From Halobacteriales archaeon QS_4_69_225 (GTDB lineage: Archaea; Halobacteriota; Halobacteria; Halobacteriales; Haloarculaceae), in the NCBI GenBank assembly GCA_003020965.1, contig PXRL01000009.1, forward strand, positions 54,401 to 118,400: a stretch of DNA of 64,000 bases. Reading direction: 5' to 3'. Of this stretch, positions 8,679-17,268 are shown in pieces. Under the pieces are notes generated by a model, which saw only the letters and a list, made by a program, of their open reading frames with translations, searched no databases and had not been told where the DNA came from. A program made the translations under genes and the position numbers. Each line of letters starts with the position of its first letter. Position 1 is the first letter of the stretch.

Positions 8679-8737
8679 TGCAAGCGGTAGGCACAGCAAA
8701 GCGATTCACCGCGTCACGCTTGGCCGTGATTCCCACG

Positions 8738-8968
8738 CTACGAATCTTCCATCGGCCACCAGACGACGGCGCGGCCGCCGACCTGCCACCGTTCTACCTG
8801 CTCTTCGTCCTCCAACTCTTGCAACCGTCTGAGAACGGATTGCTTTCCCACCCCCAGTTCATCCGCCAACAACGGCGCGTTCGCCACCGGCTTCTCCACT
8901 TCATCGAACGCTTTCAACACTTCCTCACACGTCACGTCCCGCGGCCGCCCCATACCGTCATTACTCAT
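8738..8968 (-). CDS. Small winged helix-turn-helix protein inside the TnpB element
   Basis: The 76-residue protein contains a helix-turn-helix with wing. The segment LLADELGVGKQSVLRRLQEL (about residues 33-52) holds the recognition helix, and ERWQVGGRAVVWW forms the wing. It has no other domain, so it is probably a DNA-binding regulator. It diverges from tnpB with an 84-bp shared intergenic region and lies between the element's left-end hairpin and tnpB, so it may travel with the element and control tnpB. Alternatively the element may have captured it by chance. Confidence 0.75.
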   Translation of the reverse strand: MSNDGMGRPRDVTCEEVLKAFDEVEKPVANAPLLADELGVGKQSVLRRLQELEDEEQVERWQVGGRAVVWWPMEDS

Positions 8969-9052
8969 ACTCCCGTCTATGCGTTTTCGTACCTAAAACA
9001 CCACTCGGTCGCAGCATTTATACTTCCAATACACGTACAACGGAACACGACG

Positions 9053-10471
9053 ATGGCGGCTCAAACCAAGGAGGAACGAACCCGCACCAACACCTTCCGA
9101 CTCGCTCCACGCGAAGACTGGAAGCGAGTGTGCCTGATCGAACTCCTCGACTCCGCAGCCGCTCTCGTCAACATCGTCACCTACCACCGACGGCAAACCT
9201 ACTTCGACCCGGATAAGACACGGAGCGATATCTGGAATGCCATCACGAAGACGGAAATCCGCAGCCGCTTCCAGCCCGTCCTTGGTCGCGCCATCACCGA
9301 CAAGCTACTCGACAAGTGCGATGAAACGTGGGACGCGTTCTTTACACAACTCGACGACTGCTACGATGGTGAACGAGAAGACAAGCCCAGCCCACCCGGG
9401 TACTGGAAGGACGACGGGAGTCGGGTGTTGAAAACCGTTGTTCGCAACGACGCCTACACCATCGAGTGGGGAGAGCACTCGCGGATTGAACTCGCTCTCG
9501 GTAGTGAACTGAAAGAGAAGTACGGTATTCCCCTCAACAAACGTCTCCGCGTCCCTGTCCGGGGCAATCCAAAGTGGGACGGGAAGAGTGGGCGCTTGGA
9601 ACTCGAGTACGACCGAATCACCGAATCGTTCACGGTACACCAGCCTGTCACATTCCGACATGATACAATACGGGCCACGCCATCCAGCGGCGGGGACGCC
9701 GTGGCCGCCGTGGATGTCGGTGCCAACAACTTCGTCGCCGTCACGAGTTCCGACGGCCACCAAGCCGTGTTCCACGCACGGCCCCTCTTCCACCATTTTC
9801 ACCGGTATACGGAGCGTATTGCAGACCTGCAATCCCAACTCTCCGACGACCGGTACTCAACTCGGCTAATCGAACGACTGTACGATGAACGTGGGGCGCA
9901 CCGCAATCACGCGCAGGATGCACTCGTTCGCCATCTCTCCCGCCTCTTTGAGGAGTGGGGCGTGAGTGAGGTGTACGTCGGTGAGTTGGACGACGTCAGA
10001 GAGGAGCACTGGTCAGCGATAGTGAACGAGAAGACGGACTTGTTCTGGGCGCATGGTCGCTTCTGCCGCCGGATGCAGACGGTGTTGGAGGCTGAGTGTG
10101 GGATCACAGTTCGGGAGGAGTCAGAAGCCGGCACGTCCTCACGGTGTCCGCGGTGCGGTGAGGACGACCACGTCAGACGGAACGGTGATGTGTTCCAGTG
10201 TGGTTCGTGTGGATTCGAGGGACACAGCGATGTGGTGGGAAGTGAGAATTTCCTCCAAAACGTGATGCGCGACGATGTTGAACTTGCAGGGTCGATGGCT
10301 CGGCCCGCGGTCTCCCGAGAGAACACGACGGAGAGAGGACACGCGACTGTGCCTCGCCTCGAGTGGGACGATCACCGCTGGCGACGGCGGGATCGTTGGA
10401 CCAAAGAGGAGCCCGCAAACCAGAGTACCCGCGAGGGGAATATTGCCTCCGGGATCTCAGGCCCGGCCTGA
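9053..10471 (+). CDS. tnpB: TnpB, RNA-guided endonuclease of an IS1341-type element
   Basis: The 472-residue protein starts at ATG 9053 (MAAQTKEERTRT), where acidic coding character begins; a TATA-like tttata lies about 32 nt upstream. RuvC-like catalytic residues appear intact: Asp in AVDVGANNF (about 221), Glu in YVGELDD (about 311) and Asp in GHSDVVGSENF (about 392). A CPRC-x15-CGSC zinc finger lies between the last two. TnpB is known to be guided by an RNA made from its own 3' end and the right end of the element. The last 50 codons coincide with that scaffold region, so their sequence may be constrained as RNA. Confidence 0.92.
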   Translation: MAAQTKEERTRTNTFRLAPREDWKRVCLIELLDSAAALVNIVTYHRRQTYFDPDKTRSDIWNAITKTEIRSRFQPVLGRAITDKLLDKCDETWDAFFTQLDDCYDGEREDKPSPPGYWKDDGSRVLKTVVRNDAYTIEWGEHSRIELALGSELKEKYGIPLNKRLRVPVRGNPKWDGKSGRLELEYDRITESFTVHQPVTFRHDTIRATPSSGGDAVAAVDVGANNFVAVTSSDGHQAVFHARPLFHHFHRYTERIADLQSQLSDDRYSTRLIERLYDERGAHRNHAQDALVRHLSRLFEEWGVSEVYVGELDDVREEHWSAIVNEKTDLFWAHGRFCRRMQTVLEAECGITVREESEAGTSSRCPRCGEDDHVRRNGDVFQCGSCGFEGHSDVVGSENFLQNVMRDDVELAGSMARPAVSRENTTERGHATVPRLEWDDHRWRRRDRWTKEEPANQSTREGNIASGISGPA

Positions 10472-10519
10472 ATCACCCACGAGAGGAATCCCACGGCTTC
10501 AGCCGTGGGAGGAGGTCAA
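10300..10519 (+). ncRNA. Probable omega-RNA scaffold overlapping the tnpB 3' end
   Basis: By analogy with other TnpB elements, the guide scaffold spans the tnpB 3' end and the right end and finishes in the CCCACGGCTTCAGCCGTGGG hairpin (10490-10509). Bases directly after 10519 would be the guide. The 18 bases at 10423-10440 recur exactly in a solo right end at 18271-18288 (other strand) in DNA without a tnpB gene, which supports an RNA or DNA role for this segment. The 5' boundary is a guess. Confidence 0.55.
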
Positions 10520-10545
10520 GACCGACAGCGGCGGTGATCCCCGGA

Positions 10546-10587
10546 CTACGGCATCCAGACGTTCTCGTCGGCGTAGACCTGCCTCAT
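10546..10587 (-). pseudogene. Remnant of a DUF5615 PIN-like toxin (first 13 codons)
   Basis: An ATG at 10587 overlaps the antitoxin stop codon and reads M-R-Q-V-Y-A-D-E-N-V-W-M-P before a TAG. The start with ADENV is the hallmark first strand of DUF5615 PIN-like toxins that pair with DUF433 antitoxins. Normal partners have about 110 residues. Here the TnpB element's right end lies only 26 bp beyond the stop, and no remainder is seen on the other side of the element. The toxin is dead. Confidence 0.65.
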
Positions 10588-10829
10588 ACCGACGGTTCCG
10601 CGGCACCGGCCTCGCCGCCACGTTCTCGGAATTCCTCGAGGTGGGCGTAGTAGTACGCCAGTGCCGTGTGTACGTCCTCGAGGGTCAACACCGGATAGAG
10701 GTCGATTATTTCGTCCGGCGAGTAGCCGCTGTGCTCGTAGGCACTCGCGATGTTCCACACCCGGATACCCGTCTCCTCGATGGTCGGGGCACCGTCGCTG
10801 TGGTCCGGGTCGCGGACGATTTCGGTCAT
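10584..10829 (-). CDS. DUF433 family antitoxin
   Basis: The 81-residue protein carries the DUF433 helical repeat: IRVWNIASAYEHSGYSPDEI, then LTLEDVHTALAYYYAHLEEF. Start ATG 10829 is supported by a strong TATA box (tttatata, about 10850-10857) some 25 nt upstream, typical of leaderless haloarchaeal promoters. Family members are antitoxins of DUF5615 toxins. Here the toxin is reduced to a 13-codon stub overlapping the 3' end, so this is an orphan that may persist as a DNA-binding regulator or as an anti-toxin to a homologue elsewhere. Confidence 0.8.
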   Translation of the reverse strand: MTEIVRDPDHSDGAPTIEETGIRVWNIASAYEHSGYSPDEIIDLYPVLTLEDVHTALAYYYAHLEEFRERGGEAGAAEPSV

Positions 10830-11125
10830 ATACGCTTGTTTTGCGCCATGGTATATAAACGGTCGGCGACCCATCCAGTGTCGAGAGACCCACCCAGCGC
10901 GGACGCTCGCGGGTGACTCCCGGGCGACCCCGGCCTCATCGAGGTAGAGGTCAGAACGGTCCCCGTCCGTTCCCCCGCAGGTACTCCCGGGGACGGCATT
11001 CGTGTGACTACGTTCGGCACACCCCACAGTGCTTACCTCCCTCGGGGTCGTGGTACGGACAACGACATGTCTTCGGCGACCAGGAGAGATACGCAGGGTT
11101 CCGCCAGGGCGTCCGTGAGTTCTCC

Positions 11126-12094
11126 ATGAACGACACGACCGACCAGGCGACGGCGGCGACGGACGCCGATCTCGACGTCGAGACGGCGGGAGAGACGGCG
11201 CGCGCGGTCATCGACAACGTCCAGCGCGTCATCGTCGGCAACGACGAAGTGATCGAACACCTGGTCACCGCGCTGCTCGGCGGCGGCCACGTCCTGTTGG
11301 AGGACGTCCCGGGCGTGGGCAAGACGATGCTGGCGCGGTCGATCGCCGAGTCCTTCGACTGCTCGTTCAGCCGCGTGCAGTTCACGCCGGACCTGCTGCC
11401 GGCCGACATCACCGGCGCGAACGTCTACGACCAGAAGGACGGCGAGTTCGAGTTCCGCCCGGGACCGGTGTTCGCCAACGTGGTATTGGGCGACGAGATC
11501 AACCGCGCGCCGCCGAAGACCCAGGCGGCGCTGCTGGAGGCCATGGAGGAAGAGCAGGTCAGCGTCGACGGCCGGACCCGGGCCGTCCCGGACCCGTTCG
11601 TCGTCATCGCCACGCAGAACTCCGTCGAGCGGGAGCGGACCTACGAGCTCCCGGCGGCGGAACTCGACCGGTTCATGCTGAAGCTCCGGCTCGGTTACCC
11701 CTCCGAGGACGAGGAGACGACGGTCATCGACCGCGCGGTCGGCGGCCACGCCATCGACGACATCGAGCCCGTCGCGCGGGCCGAGGACCTCCGGGCCGCC
11801 CGGGCGGCGACCGCCCGAATCGAGGTCGGCGACGCCGTCCAGTCGTACGTCACGCGGCTGGCGAGCCACACCCGCGAGCACGCACAGCTGGGCGCCAGCC
11901 CCCGCGGCTCGATCGCGCTGGTCCGGGCCGCACAGGGGCGGGCACTGCTGGACTCCCGGTCGTACGTCGTCCCGGACGACGTGCAGGCGGCGGCGCCGGT
12001 GGTGCTGCCCCACCGGATGCGGGCCGAACCGGGCGGCGCCGACGCCGCCGAACTCGTCGCGCGGGCCCTCGAGGCCGTCCCGGTCGAGGGGTGA
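11126..12094 (+). CDS. MoxR-family AAA+ ATPase
   Basis: The 322-residue AAA+ protein has Walker A GVGKT (in EDVPGVGKTM), Walker B LGDEINRAPPKTQ, sensor ATQNSVE and the C-terminal lid domain with ASPRGSIALVRAAQG. The start is at ATG 11126. It is first in a tight three-gene operon with a DUF58 protein and a transglutaminase-like membrane protein. MoxR ATPases act as chaperones for von Willebrand-type or membrane-bound complexes, and this gene order is conserved in many bacteria and archaea. Confidence 0.93.
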   Translation: MNDTTDQATAATDADLDVETAGETARAVIDNVQRVIVGNDEVIEHLVTALLGGGHVLLEDVPGVGKTMLARSIAESFDCSFSRVQFTPDLLPADITGANVYDQKDGEFEFRPGPVFANVVLGDEINRAPPKTQAALLEAMEEEQVSVDGRTRAVPDPFVVIATQNSVERERTYELPAAELDRFMLKLRLGYPSEDEETTVIDRAVGGHAIDDIEPVARAEDLRAARAATARIEVGDAVQSYVTRLASHTREHAQLGASPRGSIALVRAAQGRALLDSRSYVVPDDVQAAAPVVLPHRMRAEPGGADAAELVARALEAVPVEG

Positions 12095-12098
12095 CCCG

Positions 12099-13169
12099 AT
12101 GGGGCTCCGTCTCCGGGACCTGCGGCCGACCCGCCGCGGTATCGTCGCCGCCGCGATCGTGACGGGGGCGCTGCTGGCCGGGACGGCGGCGCCGCGATCG
12201 CTGAACGCGGTCGTGGTGCCGGGGCTGGTGGCGGTCGTCGCCGCCGTCGTCCAGCTGTTACGAGCCGGCGAGCCGGCCGTCGAGCGGTCCGTCCCGGCGC
12301 CGGGCTTCCCCGGCGAGCGCCGGACCGTCGAGGTCGAAATCGACGCGACGGTTCCGTGTCGCGTCGTCGAGGCGGTCGGTGACGGGCTCGCGGCCGACGA
12401 CCCGACGGCGGCGGTCGGCCACGGCGGCCGCCTGACCTACGAGGTCGAACTGCGGCGCCGCGGTGCCCACGACCTCGGGCCAGCGACCTGCCGGGTCACC
12501 GACTCGCTGGGGCTGTTCGCCGCCGAGGTCGCCACGACCGGAACGGCGACGGCGCTGGTTTACCCGCCGGTCCGGTCGATCGACGGTGAACCGCTGTCGG
12601 CGCTGACCCGGCGGGACCGCGGCGGCGAGCGGACCTCCTTCGAGCGACTCCGGGAGTTCTCGCCGGGCGACACGATGCGGGACATCGACTGGCGGGCCAG
12701 CGCCAAGCGCGGGGCCGACGAGTTCGTCGTCGCGGAGTACGGCGACCGCGCCGGTGGCGACGTCGAGATCGTAACCATCGCCGGCGAGGCGGCGCCGGGC
12801 GGGGCGGACGCGATGGCCGCGACGGTCGCCGGCGTCGCCGCCCGCCTCCACGACGCCGGGGTGACGGCGTCCGTGGCGGTCCCCGGCGGCCGGCAACGGG
12901 CGCCGCCGGGGCGGGCGAGGGCGCTGCTCCGGCTGCTGGCGCTGACCGGCGACGGCCGCCTCGATGCCGAACGGCGGGAGGCCGCCGACGTCCGCGTCGT
13001 CGGCGAGGGCGACCGGGCGACGGTGTCGCTCGCGGACGAGGAGGTCGAGATCGAGGTCGAAGTCGAGGTCGAGGTCAAGGGAACCGACGCCGTCGACGGC
13101 GGCCGCGAGTACGGTTACGAGCGCGCTCACGGCCGGACCCGGGACCGTGATCGAGAGGTGGTGGCGTGA
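12099..13169 (+). CDS. DUF58 domain protein of the MoxR operon
   Basis: The 356-residue protein has two N-terminal hydrophobic segments (residues about 15-50), a beta-rich domain, then the DUF58 signature LREFSPGDTMRDIDWRASAK (about residues 184-203). A C-terminal Glu/Val run is encoded by a GAGGTC repeat (about 13043-13077). DUF58 proteins resemble von Willebrand factor A domains and work with MoxR ATPases. It starts 4 bp after the ATPase gene and overlaps the next gene by 4 bp. Confidence 0.88.
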   Translation: MGLRLRDLRPTRRGIVAAAIVTGALLAGTAAPRSLNAVVVPGLVAVVAAVVQLLRAGEPAVERSVPAPGFPGERRTVEVEIDATVPCRVVEAVGDGLAADDPTAAVGHGGRLTYEVELRRRGAHDLGPATCRVTDSLGLFAAEVATTGTATALVYPPVRSIDGEPLSALTRRDRGGERTSFERLREFSPGDTMRDIDWRASAKRGADEFVVAEYGDRAGGDVEIVTIAGEAAPGGADAMAATVAGVAARLHDAGVTASVAVPGGRQRAPPGRARALLRLLALTGDGRLDAERREAADVRVVGEGDRATVSLADEEVEIEVEVEVEVKGTDAVDGGREYGYERAHGRTRDRDREVVA

Positions 13170-15367
13170 GCGCCGCCGACGGCGTCCGCCGGCGGGCGAG
13201 AGCGCTCTTCGACCGGCTGCCGGTCGCCCGGGCCGCCGCGCTCGGCGGCGTCGGGCTCACCCTCGGGGCCTTCCTGTCGGTGCTCCACGGCGTCCTCGTG
13301 GTGACCGGCGACCCGACGCGGCTCTACTACGTCGTCGCCGGCGCGGGGCTTGCGGGGACGGTCCTCGCGCGGGTCATCCGGCCGCGGGTCGCCGCGGCGA
13401 TCGGGATCGTCGGCGTCGCCGCCGGGATGTACCTCTACGTCGCCTCGCTGCCCGGCGGCTTCGGCTTCCTGGCGCTGCTGGCGCCGATGCTCGACGACGC
13501 GGCGGCGCTGCTGTCGGGGCTGTCGGTGCTGCGGGTGGTCAACGCCGATATCTGGGCGCTGGCGGCCGCGCCGGCACCGGTGTTTCTGGCGTGGTACCTG
13601 GCGGTACGGGGGCGGTACGGGGCCGGCGCCGGGGTGGCCGGCGCCGGCCTCGGGCTGGTCGTGCTGACCGGCGACGCGACGACGGCGACGACGCTGGCCG
13701 GCGTTCTCGGGGTGGTGCTGGCGGTCGCCTTCGGCGACTGCGACCGCCGGGGCGAGCGGCTCCGCAACGCCGACGGGGTGGTCGTCCTGCTGGCGACGAT
13801 GGTCGTGCTGACGCTGTTCGTCGGCGTCGTCCCGGGCGCCGCGGGGTCGCTCGTCTCGACCGACGGCGTCAGCGTCGGCGGCGAGACGTCGACCGTGGAA
13901 TCGAGTCTCGTCTACGCCGGCGACAGCGTCGCCGTCGCCGGGGCGGTCGAACTCTCGCCGGAGGTGCGGTACACCGTCGAGTCCGAGTCGGCCGCCTACT
14001 GGCGGGTCGGCACCTACGACCGCTACACCGGCGGCGGCTGGGTCCGGTCGGGGAGCCTCCGGAGCTACCGGGGCGATCTCCGGTCGCCGCCGGGCCGCAG
14101 CCGGACGCTCACGCAGACGTACACCGCCGAGACCTCGATCGCGTCGCTGCCGGCCGCGGCCAGGCCGACCGCGATACGGGACGTCCCGGTTCCGGTGCAG
14201 GTGACCGCCGCCGGGGCCTTCCAGCCGGCCAGCCCGCTGCAGGCCGGCGAGTCGTACACGGTCGTCAGCGAGCGGCCGACCGCCGACGCCGGCGACCTCC
14301 GGACGGCGGGCACCGACTACCCCGAGGCCGTCGAGGCACGATACACCCAGTTGCCCGCGAGCACGCCGGACCGGGTCGCCGAACGGACCGGCCGGCTGAC
14401 CGCCAACGCAGACAACCCCTACGACACCGCCCGGGTCGTCGAGCGGTACCTCCGGAGCAACTACGATTACTCGCTGGACGTCGAGCGGCCGAGCGGCGAC
14501 GTCGCCGACCGGTTCCTCTTCGAGATGGACGCCGGCTACTGCACCTACTTCGCGACGACGATGGTGACGATGCTCCGCACGCAGGATATCCCCGCTCGGT
14601 TCGCCGTCGGCTACACCTCCGGCCAGCAGGTGGAAAACGACGAGTGGACCGTCAGGGGGTACGATTCCCACGCCTGGGTCGAGGTCTACGTCCCCGAGAC
14701 GGGGTGGATCCGGTTCGACCCGACGCCGAGCGCCCCCCGCGAACGGACCGAACGGCAGCGGCTCGCCGACGCCCGCGAGTCCGGTAGCGAGGCCGTCGAC
14801 ACCGACGCCTCGAACGACTCCGAACTCGACCGCGAGACGCCCGAGCCGCGGCCGACCGCCACGGACGACCCGACGGCGGGCCCGCTCCGGGACGGGAGCC
14901 GACCGCCCGGCGTCGATCGGAGCGGCGAGACGGGCGGCGACGACTCCTCCTCGCCGTCGGTGCCGCTGCCGAGCCAGGAGCAGGCCGGCGTCGGGCTCGT
15001 CGTCCTGGCGGGGCTGGCCGCCGCCGGCCGACGGACCGGCGCCGACCGCCGGCTCTACCGCGAACTGTGGCTCCGGCGGCTGCCGGACGACTCCCCCGAA
15101 GCGACCGTCGTCGGAGCGTTCCACCGGGTCGTCCACCTCGAGGAACGGGCCGGCCGCGAGCGCGACCCCGGCGAGACGGCCCGGACGTTCCTCGCCGACA
15201 GCGACCGACGGGCCAGACGCGTCGGCGAGCTCTACGAGCGGGCGCGGTACGGTCACGGCGTCGACGAGGCCGACGCCGCCGAGGCCGCCGCACATCTGTC
15301 CGACCTGCTCGGGGAACGCTCTCGGCTGCCAGCGGGGGTGAGACGGCCGCAGACGGGCTCCCGATAG
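13166..15367 (+). CDS. Transglutaminase-like membrane protein with C-terminal DUF4129-type domain
   Basis: The 733-residue protein starts with six or more transmembrane segments (to about residue 225). An extracellular region with a transglutaminase/protease fold follows: catalytic Cys in AGYCTYFAT (about 460), His in YDSHAWVEVY (about 502) and Asp in WIRFDPTP (about 518). After a Thr/Ser/Asp-rich linker and one more membrane span, a short cytoplasmic domain resembles DUF4129. Such proteins are the third part of MoxR/DUF58 systems, probably acting on cell-surface proteins. Translation is coupled through a 4-bp overlap. Confidence 0.88.
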   Translation: MSAADGVRRRARALFDRLPVARAAALGGVGLTLGAFLSVLHGVLVVTGDPTRLYYVVAGAGLAGTVLARVIRPRVAAAIGIVGVAAGMYLYVASLPGGFGFLALLAPMLDDAAALLSGLSVLRVVNADIWALAAAPAPVFLAWYLAVRGRYGAGAGVAGAGLGLVVLTGDATTATTLAGVLGVVLAVAFGDCDRRGERLRNADGVVVLLATMVVLTLFVGVVPGAAGSLVSTDGVSVGGETSTVESSLVYAGDSVAVAGAVELSPEVRYTVESESAAYWRVGTYDRYTGGGWVRSGSLRSYRGDLRSPPGRSRTLTQTYTAETSIASLPAAARPTAIRDVPVPVQVTAAGAFQPASPLQAGESYTVVSERPTADAGDLRTAGTDYPEAVEARYTQLPASTPDRVAERTGRLTANADNPYDTARVVERYLRSNYDYSLDVERPSGDVADRFLFEMDAGYCTYFATTMVTMLRTQDIPARFAVGYTSGQQVENDEWTVRGYDSHAWVEVYVPETGWIRFDPTPSAPRERTERQRLADARESGSEAVDTDASNDSELDRETPEPRPTATDDPTAGPLRDGSRPPGVDRSGETGGDDSSSPSVPLPSQEQAGVGLVVLAGLAAAGRRTGADRRLYRELWLRRLPDDSPEATVVGAFHRVVHLEERAGRERDPGETARTFLADSDRRARRVGELYERARYGHGVDEADAAEAAAHLSDLLGERSRLPAGVRRPQTGSR

Positions 15368-15401
15368 TGTTTAATATCACCGTCGTGTACGCCCGGACGT
15401 A

Positions 15402-15695
15402 ATGTCGGAAGTCTGCTCGACGTGCGGGCTCCCTGACGAACTCTGCGTCTGCGAGGACGTCGCCAAGGAGTCGCAGGAGATAACCATCCGCATCGACGAG
15501 CGCCGATACGGAAAGGAGGTAACGGTCGTCGAGGGGTTCGACCCCCGCGACGTCGACCTGGATTCGCTGTCGAGCGACCTGAAGTCGAAGTTCGCCTGTG
15601 GCGGCACCGTCGAGGACGGCGCCATCGAACTCCAGGGCAACCACCTCGACCGCATCGAGGACTTCCTTCGAGAGAAGGGGTACACCGTCGCGTGA
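15402..15695 (+). CDS. sui1: Translation initiation factor eIF1/SUI1
   Basis: The 97-residue SUI1-domain protein starts with a [13 protein letters not shown] cysteine motif and continues with [20 protein letters not shown] and [19 protein letters not shown], the RNA-binding core. The archaeal factor promotes accurate start-codon selection on the 30S subunit. A tttaatat TATA box lies about 28 nt before the ATG, predicting a leaderless mRNA. Confidence 0.95.
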   Translation: MSEVCSTCGLPDELCVCEDVAKESQEITIRIDERRYGKEVTVVEGFDPRDVDLDSLSSDLKSKFACGGTVEDGAIELQGNHLDRIEDFLREKGYTVA

Positions 15696-15763
15696 CCGCC
15701 CTCTGACCGCACGTCGAGCCTCCGTTCTCGTTCCGTTCTCTTGTCGCCGAGCGGCCGCGCCGG

Positions 15764-16144
15764 TCAGAACGGCGCTTCCTCTTCTCCGTCGCCGGGCTCG
15801 GCGCCGCCGTCGACGGTACCGCCGCCCCGGTCGCCCGTCTCGAGGTCGTACGACCAGCCGCTGATCCCGGTCGACAGCGACTCGACCCGCCCGGAGAAGC
15901 CGTCGAAGGAGCCAATGAGTCGGGCCGCCTGGACGCTGGCCTCACCCTTCGGGCAGACGGTGACGACACGGTCGGCGCTAGCAACCGCCTCGATCCGGTC
16001 GGTCAGCTCCTCGAACGGGACGTTCTCGCTGTCGGGGATGTGGCCCCGCCGGAACGCCGACGGCGACCGGATGTCGACGACCCGGACGTCCTCGTCGTCG
16101 GCCAGCAGCGCGTGCAGTTCCTCGTCGTCGATCTCGCCGTACAT
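15764..16144 (-). CDS. Rhodanese-like sulfurtransferase
   Basis: The 126-residue single-domain rhodanese has VRVVDIRSPSAFRRGHIPDS and the active-site loop VCPKGEAS with its catalytic Cys (about 84). The C-terminal 25 residues are Gly/Asp/Glu-rich. It transfers sulfur through a persulfide by family. It lies 36 bp downstream of the NUDIX operon on the same strand but has its own small leader. Confidence 0.88.
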   Translation of the reverse strand: MYGEIDDEELHALLADDEDVRVVDIRSPSAFRRGHIPDSENVPFEELTDRIEAVASADRVVTVCPKGEASVQAARLIGSFDGFSGRVESLSTGISGWSYDLETGDRGGGTVDGGAEPGDGEEEAPF

Positions 16145-16180
16145 ACCGGTCGAAGGGCGACGACGGGCTTAAGCGGCCGG

Positions 16181-16849
16181 CTACAGGTAGCCGTCGGCCG
16201 CCGCCAGCAGCAGCCCCTCCATCGTGGCGTCGTTGGCCGGCGGCTCGCGGGCCAGCTCCCGGGCCGTCTCCGGCGGGACGGTCCGGACGTCGAGGAACTC
16301 GCTGCCGTCGAGCGTCCGCTCGCCGGTCGAGAAGTCCTCCGCCCAGACGATGCCGCGCTCGTGTCGCAGCAGCCCCGTCGAGCACCAGAACGACTCGATC
16401 AGCTCGACGTCGCCGGCGACGAGACCGACTTCCTCCTCCAGCTCGCGGGCGCCGGCCTCGGCGTAGCTCTCGCCGTCCTCGACGACGCCGGCCGGCAGCT
16501 CGTAACACAGCTCCCGGATGGTCGGGCGGAACTGCTCGACCATCACGACCGCCCGGTCGGCGTCGACCGGCGGCAGCCCGAACGCCGCGGGAGCGTCGAC
16601 GACCGCGACGACGACGGCCGCCGGCGGCAGCTCCGCCCAGTAGTAGCGCTTCCGGTCGCCGTCGGGCAGTTCCACGAGGTCGTAGCCGCCGGTGTACCAG
16701 CCTGTTTCGTACTCCGCGACCGACTCGACGACGTGCCAGTCGTGGTCGGCGGGGCTCGGATCAGGGTTCGACCCCGACTCCGGGTTCGACCCCGACTCCG
16801 ACTCCGACTTCGACTCCGAGTCGGGGTCCGGGTCGGCGTCGTCGGTCAC
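16181..16849 (-). CDS. NUDIX hydrolase with acidic repetitive N-terminus
   Basis: The 222-residue protein starts with GTG 16849, which overlaps the TGA of the upstream gene. About 30 residues of Ser/Glu/Asp/Pro-rich repeats come first, encoded by repeated 18-bp units. The NUDIX fold follows, with box GESYAEAGARELEEEVGL (about residues 135-152). The AAVVVAVVDAPAAFGLP and VMVEQFRP segments resemble ADP-sugar pyrophosphatases, so a nucleoside-diphosphate substrate is likely. It is the last gene of a compact operon with a membrane protein and DUF5809. Confidence 0.88.
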   Translation of the reverse strand: MTDDADPDPDSESKSESESGSNPESGSNPDPSPADHDWHVVESVAEYETGWYTGGYDLVELPDGDRKRYYWAELPPAAVVVAVVDAPAAFGLPPVDADRAVVMVEQFRPTIRELCYELPAGVVEDGESYAEAGARELEEEVGLVAGDVELIESFWCSTGLLRHERGIVWAEDFSTGERTLDGSEFLDVRTVPPETARELAREPPANDATMEGLLLAAADGYL

Positions 16850-17268
16850 GCTGCCTCCGGCGGCCGGACGATCTCCAGCCGGTAGCGCGTTCCGTCGACC
16901 CGCAGGAAGGCGACGTCGCCGGTCGGCGAGTCGCCGCGCCGGTCGACGGCCGCCGGTGTCCGGGCCTCGAACTCCTCGAACTCCGCGAACGGCGTGTGCG
17001 TGAACGCCCCCTTGAGCCCGACGACGCCGGTGTAGTACGGCTCCGACCGGCCCGGGCCGTCGTCGGCCGCCGTGACGGCTCCGAAGGAGTAGGGGAACCG
17101 GCGTTCGGAGAGGTTCTCGCCGGCGACGGCCGACCCGCCGGCGGCGACCGTCGCCTCGACGTAGTAGGGGTCGCCGGTCCGGATGAGGCCGGGCAGCGCG
17201 CCGAGCGCCAGCAGCGCGACGACCAGCCCGGCGATGACCAGCAGGGCGTTGCGGGTTACGGGTCGCAT
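16846..17268 (-). CDS. Membrane-anchored hypothetical protein
   Basis: The 140-residue protein has one N-terminal membrane anchor (NALLVIAGLVVALLALGALP, residues 7-26). A globular extracellular part with YYVEATVAAGG and TPFAEFEEFEARTP follows. It overlaps the NUDIX start by 4 bp and the DUF5809 gene by 13 bp, so the three are co-transcribed. I do not recognise a family. Confidence 0.7.
   Translation of the reverse strand: MRPVTRNALLVIAGLVVALLALGALPGLIRTGDPYYVEATVAAGGSAVAGENLSERRFPYSFGAVTAADDGPGRSEPYYTGVVGLKGAFTHTPFAEFEEFEARTPAAVDRRGDSPTGDVAFLRVDGTRYRLEIVRPPEAA

Larger units (their letters stand above)
8650..10519 (+). mobile_element. IS1341-type (IS200/IS605 group) TnpB element carrying an extra winged-helix gene
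   Basis: Both ends are hairpins with a TTCA loop. The left end has CTCACCCC/GGGGTGAG (8659-8666, 8671-8678). The right end has CCCACGGC/GCCGTGGG (10490-10497, 10502-10509) and stops at GAGGTCAA (10519). Inside are tnpB (plus) and a short divergent winged-helix gene (minus). No tnpA (Y1 transposase) is present, so movement would need one in trans. No terminal inverted repeats or target duplication are expected for this group. Exact ends are inferred from related elements and may be off by several bases. It separates cspA from a broken toxin-antitoxin operon. Confidence 0.8.

Noticed and set aside
10830..11125. A gene between the DUF433 antitoxin and MoxR
   Set aside because: Frames here are Arg/Pro-rich shadows; only the antitoxin promoter near 10850-10857 is supported.
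11008..11128. Minus-strand 39-codon frame with a cysteine-rich end (KTCRCPYHDPEGGKHCGVCR) before the MoxR gene
   Set aside because: It overlaps the MoxR start codon, has no promoter signal and no recognised family; it may be a decayed zinc-finger gene but cannot be supported.
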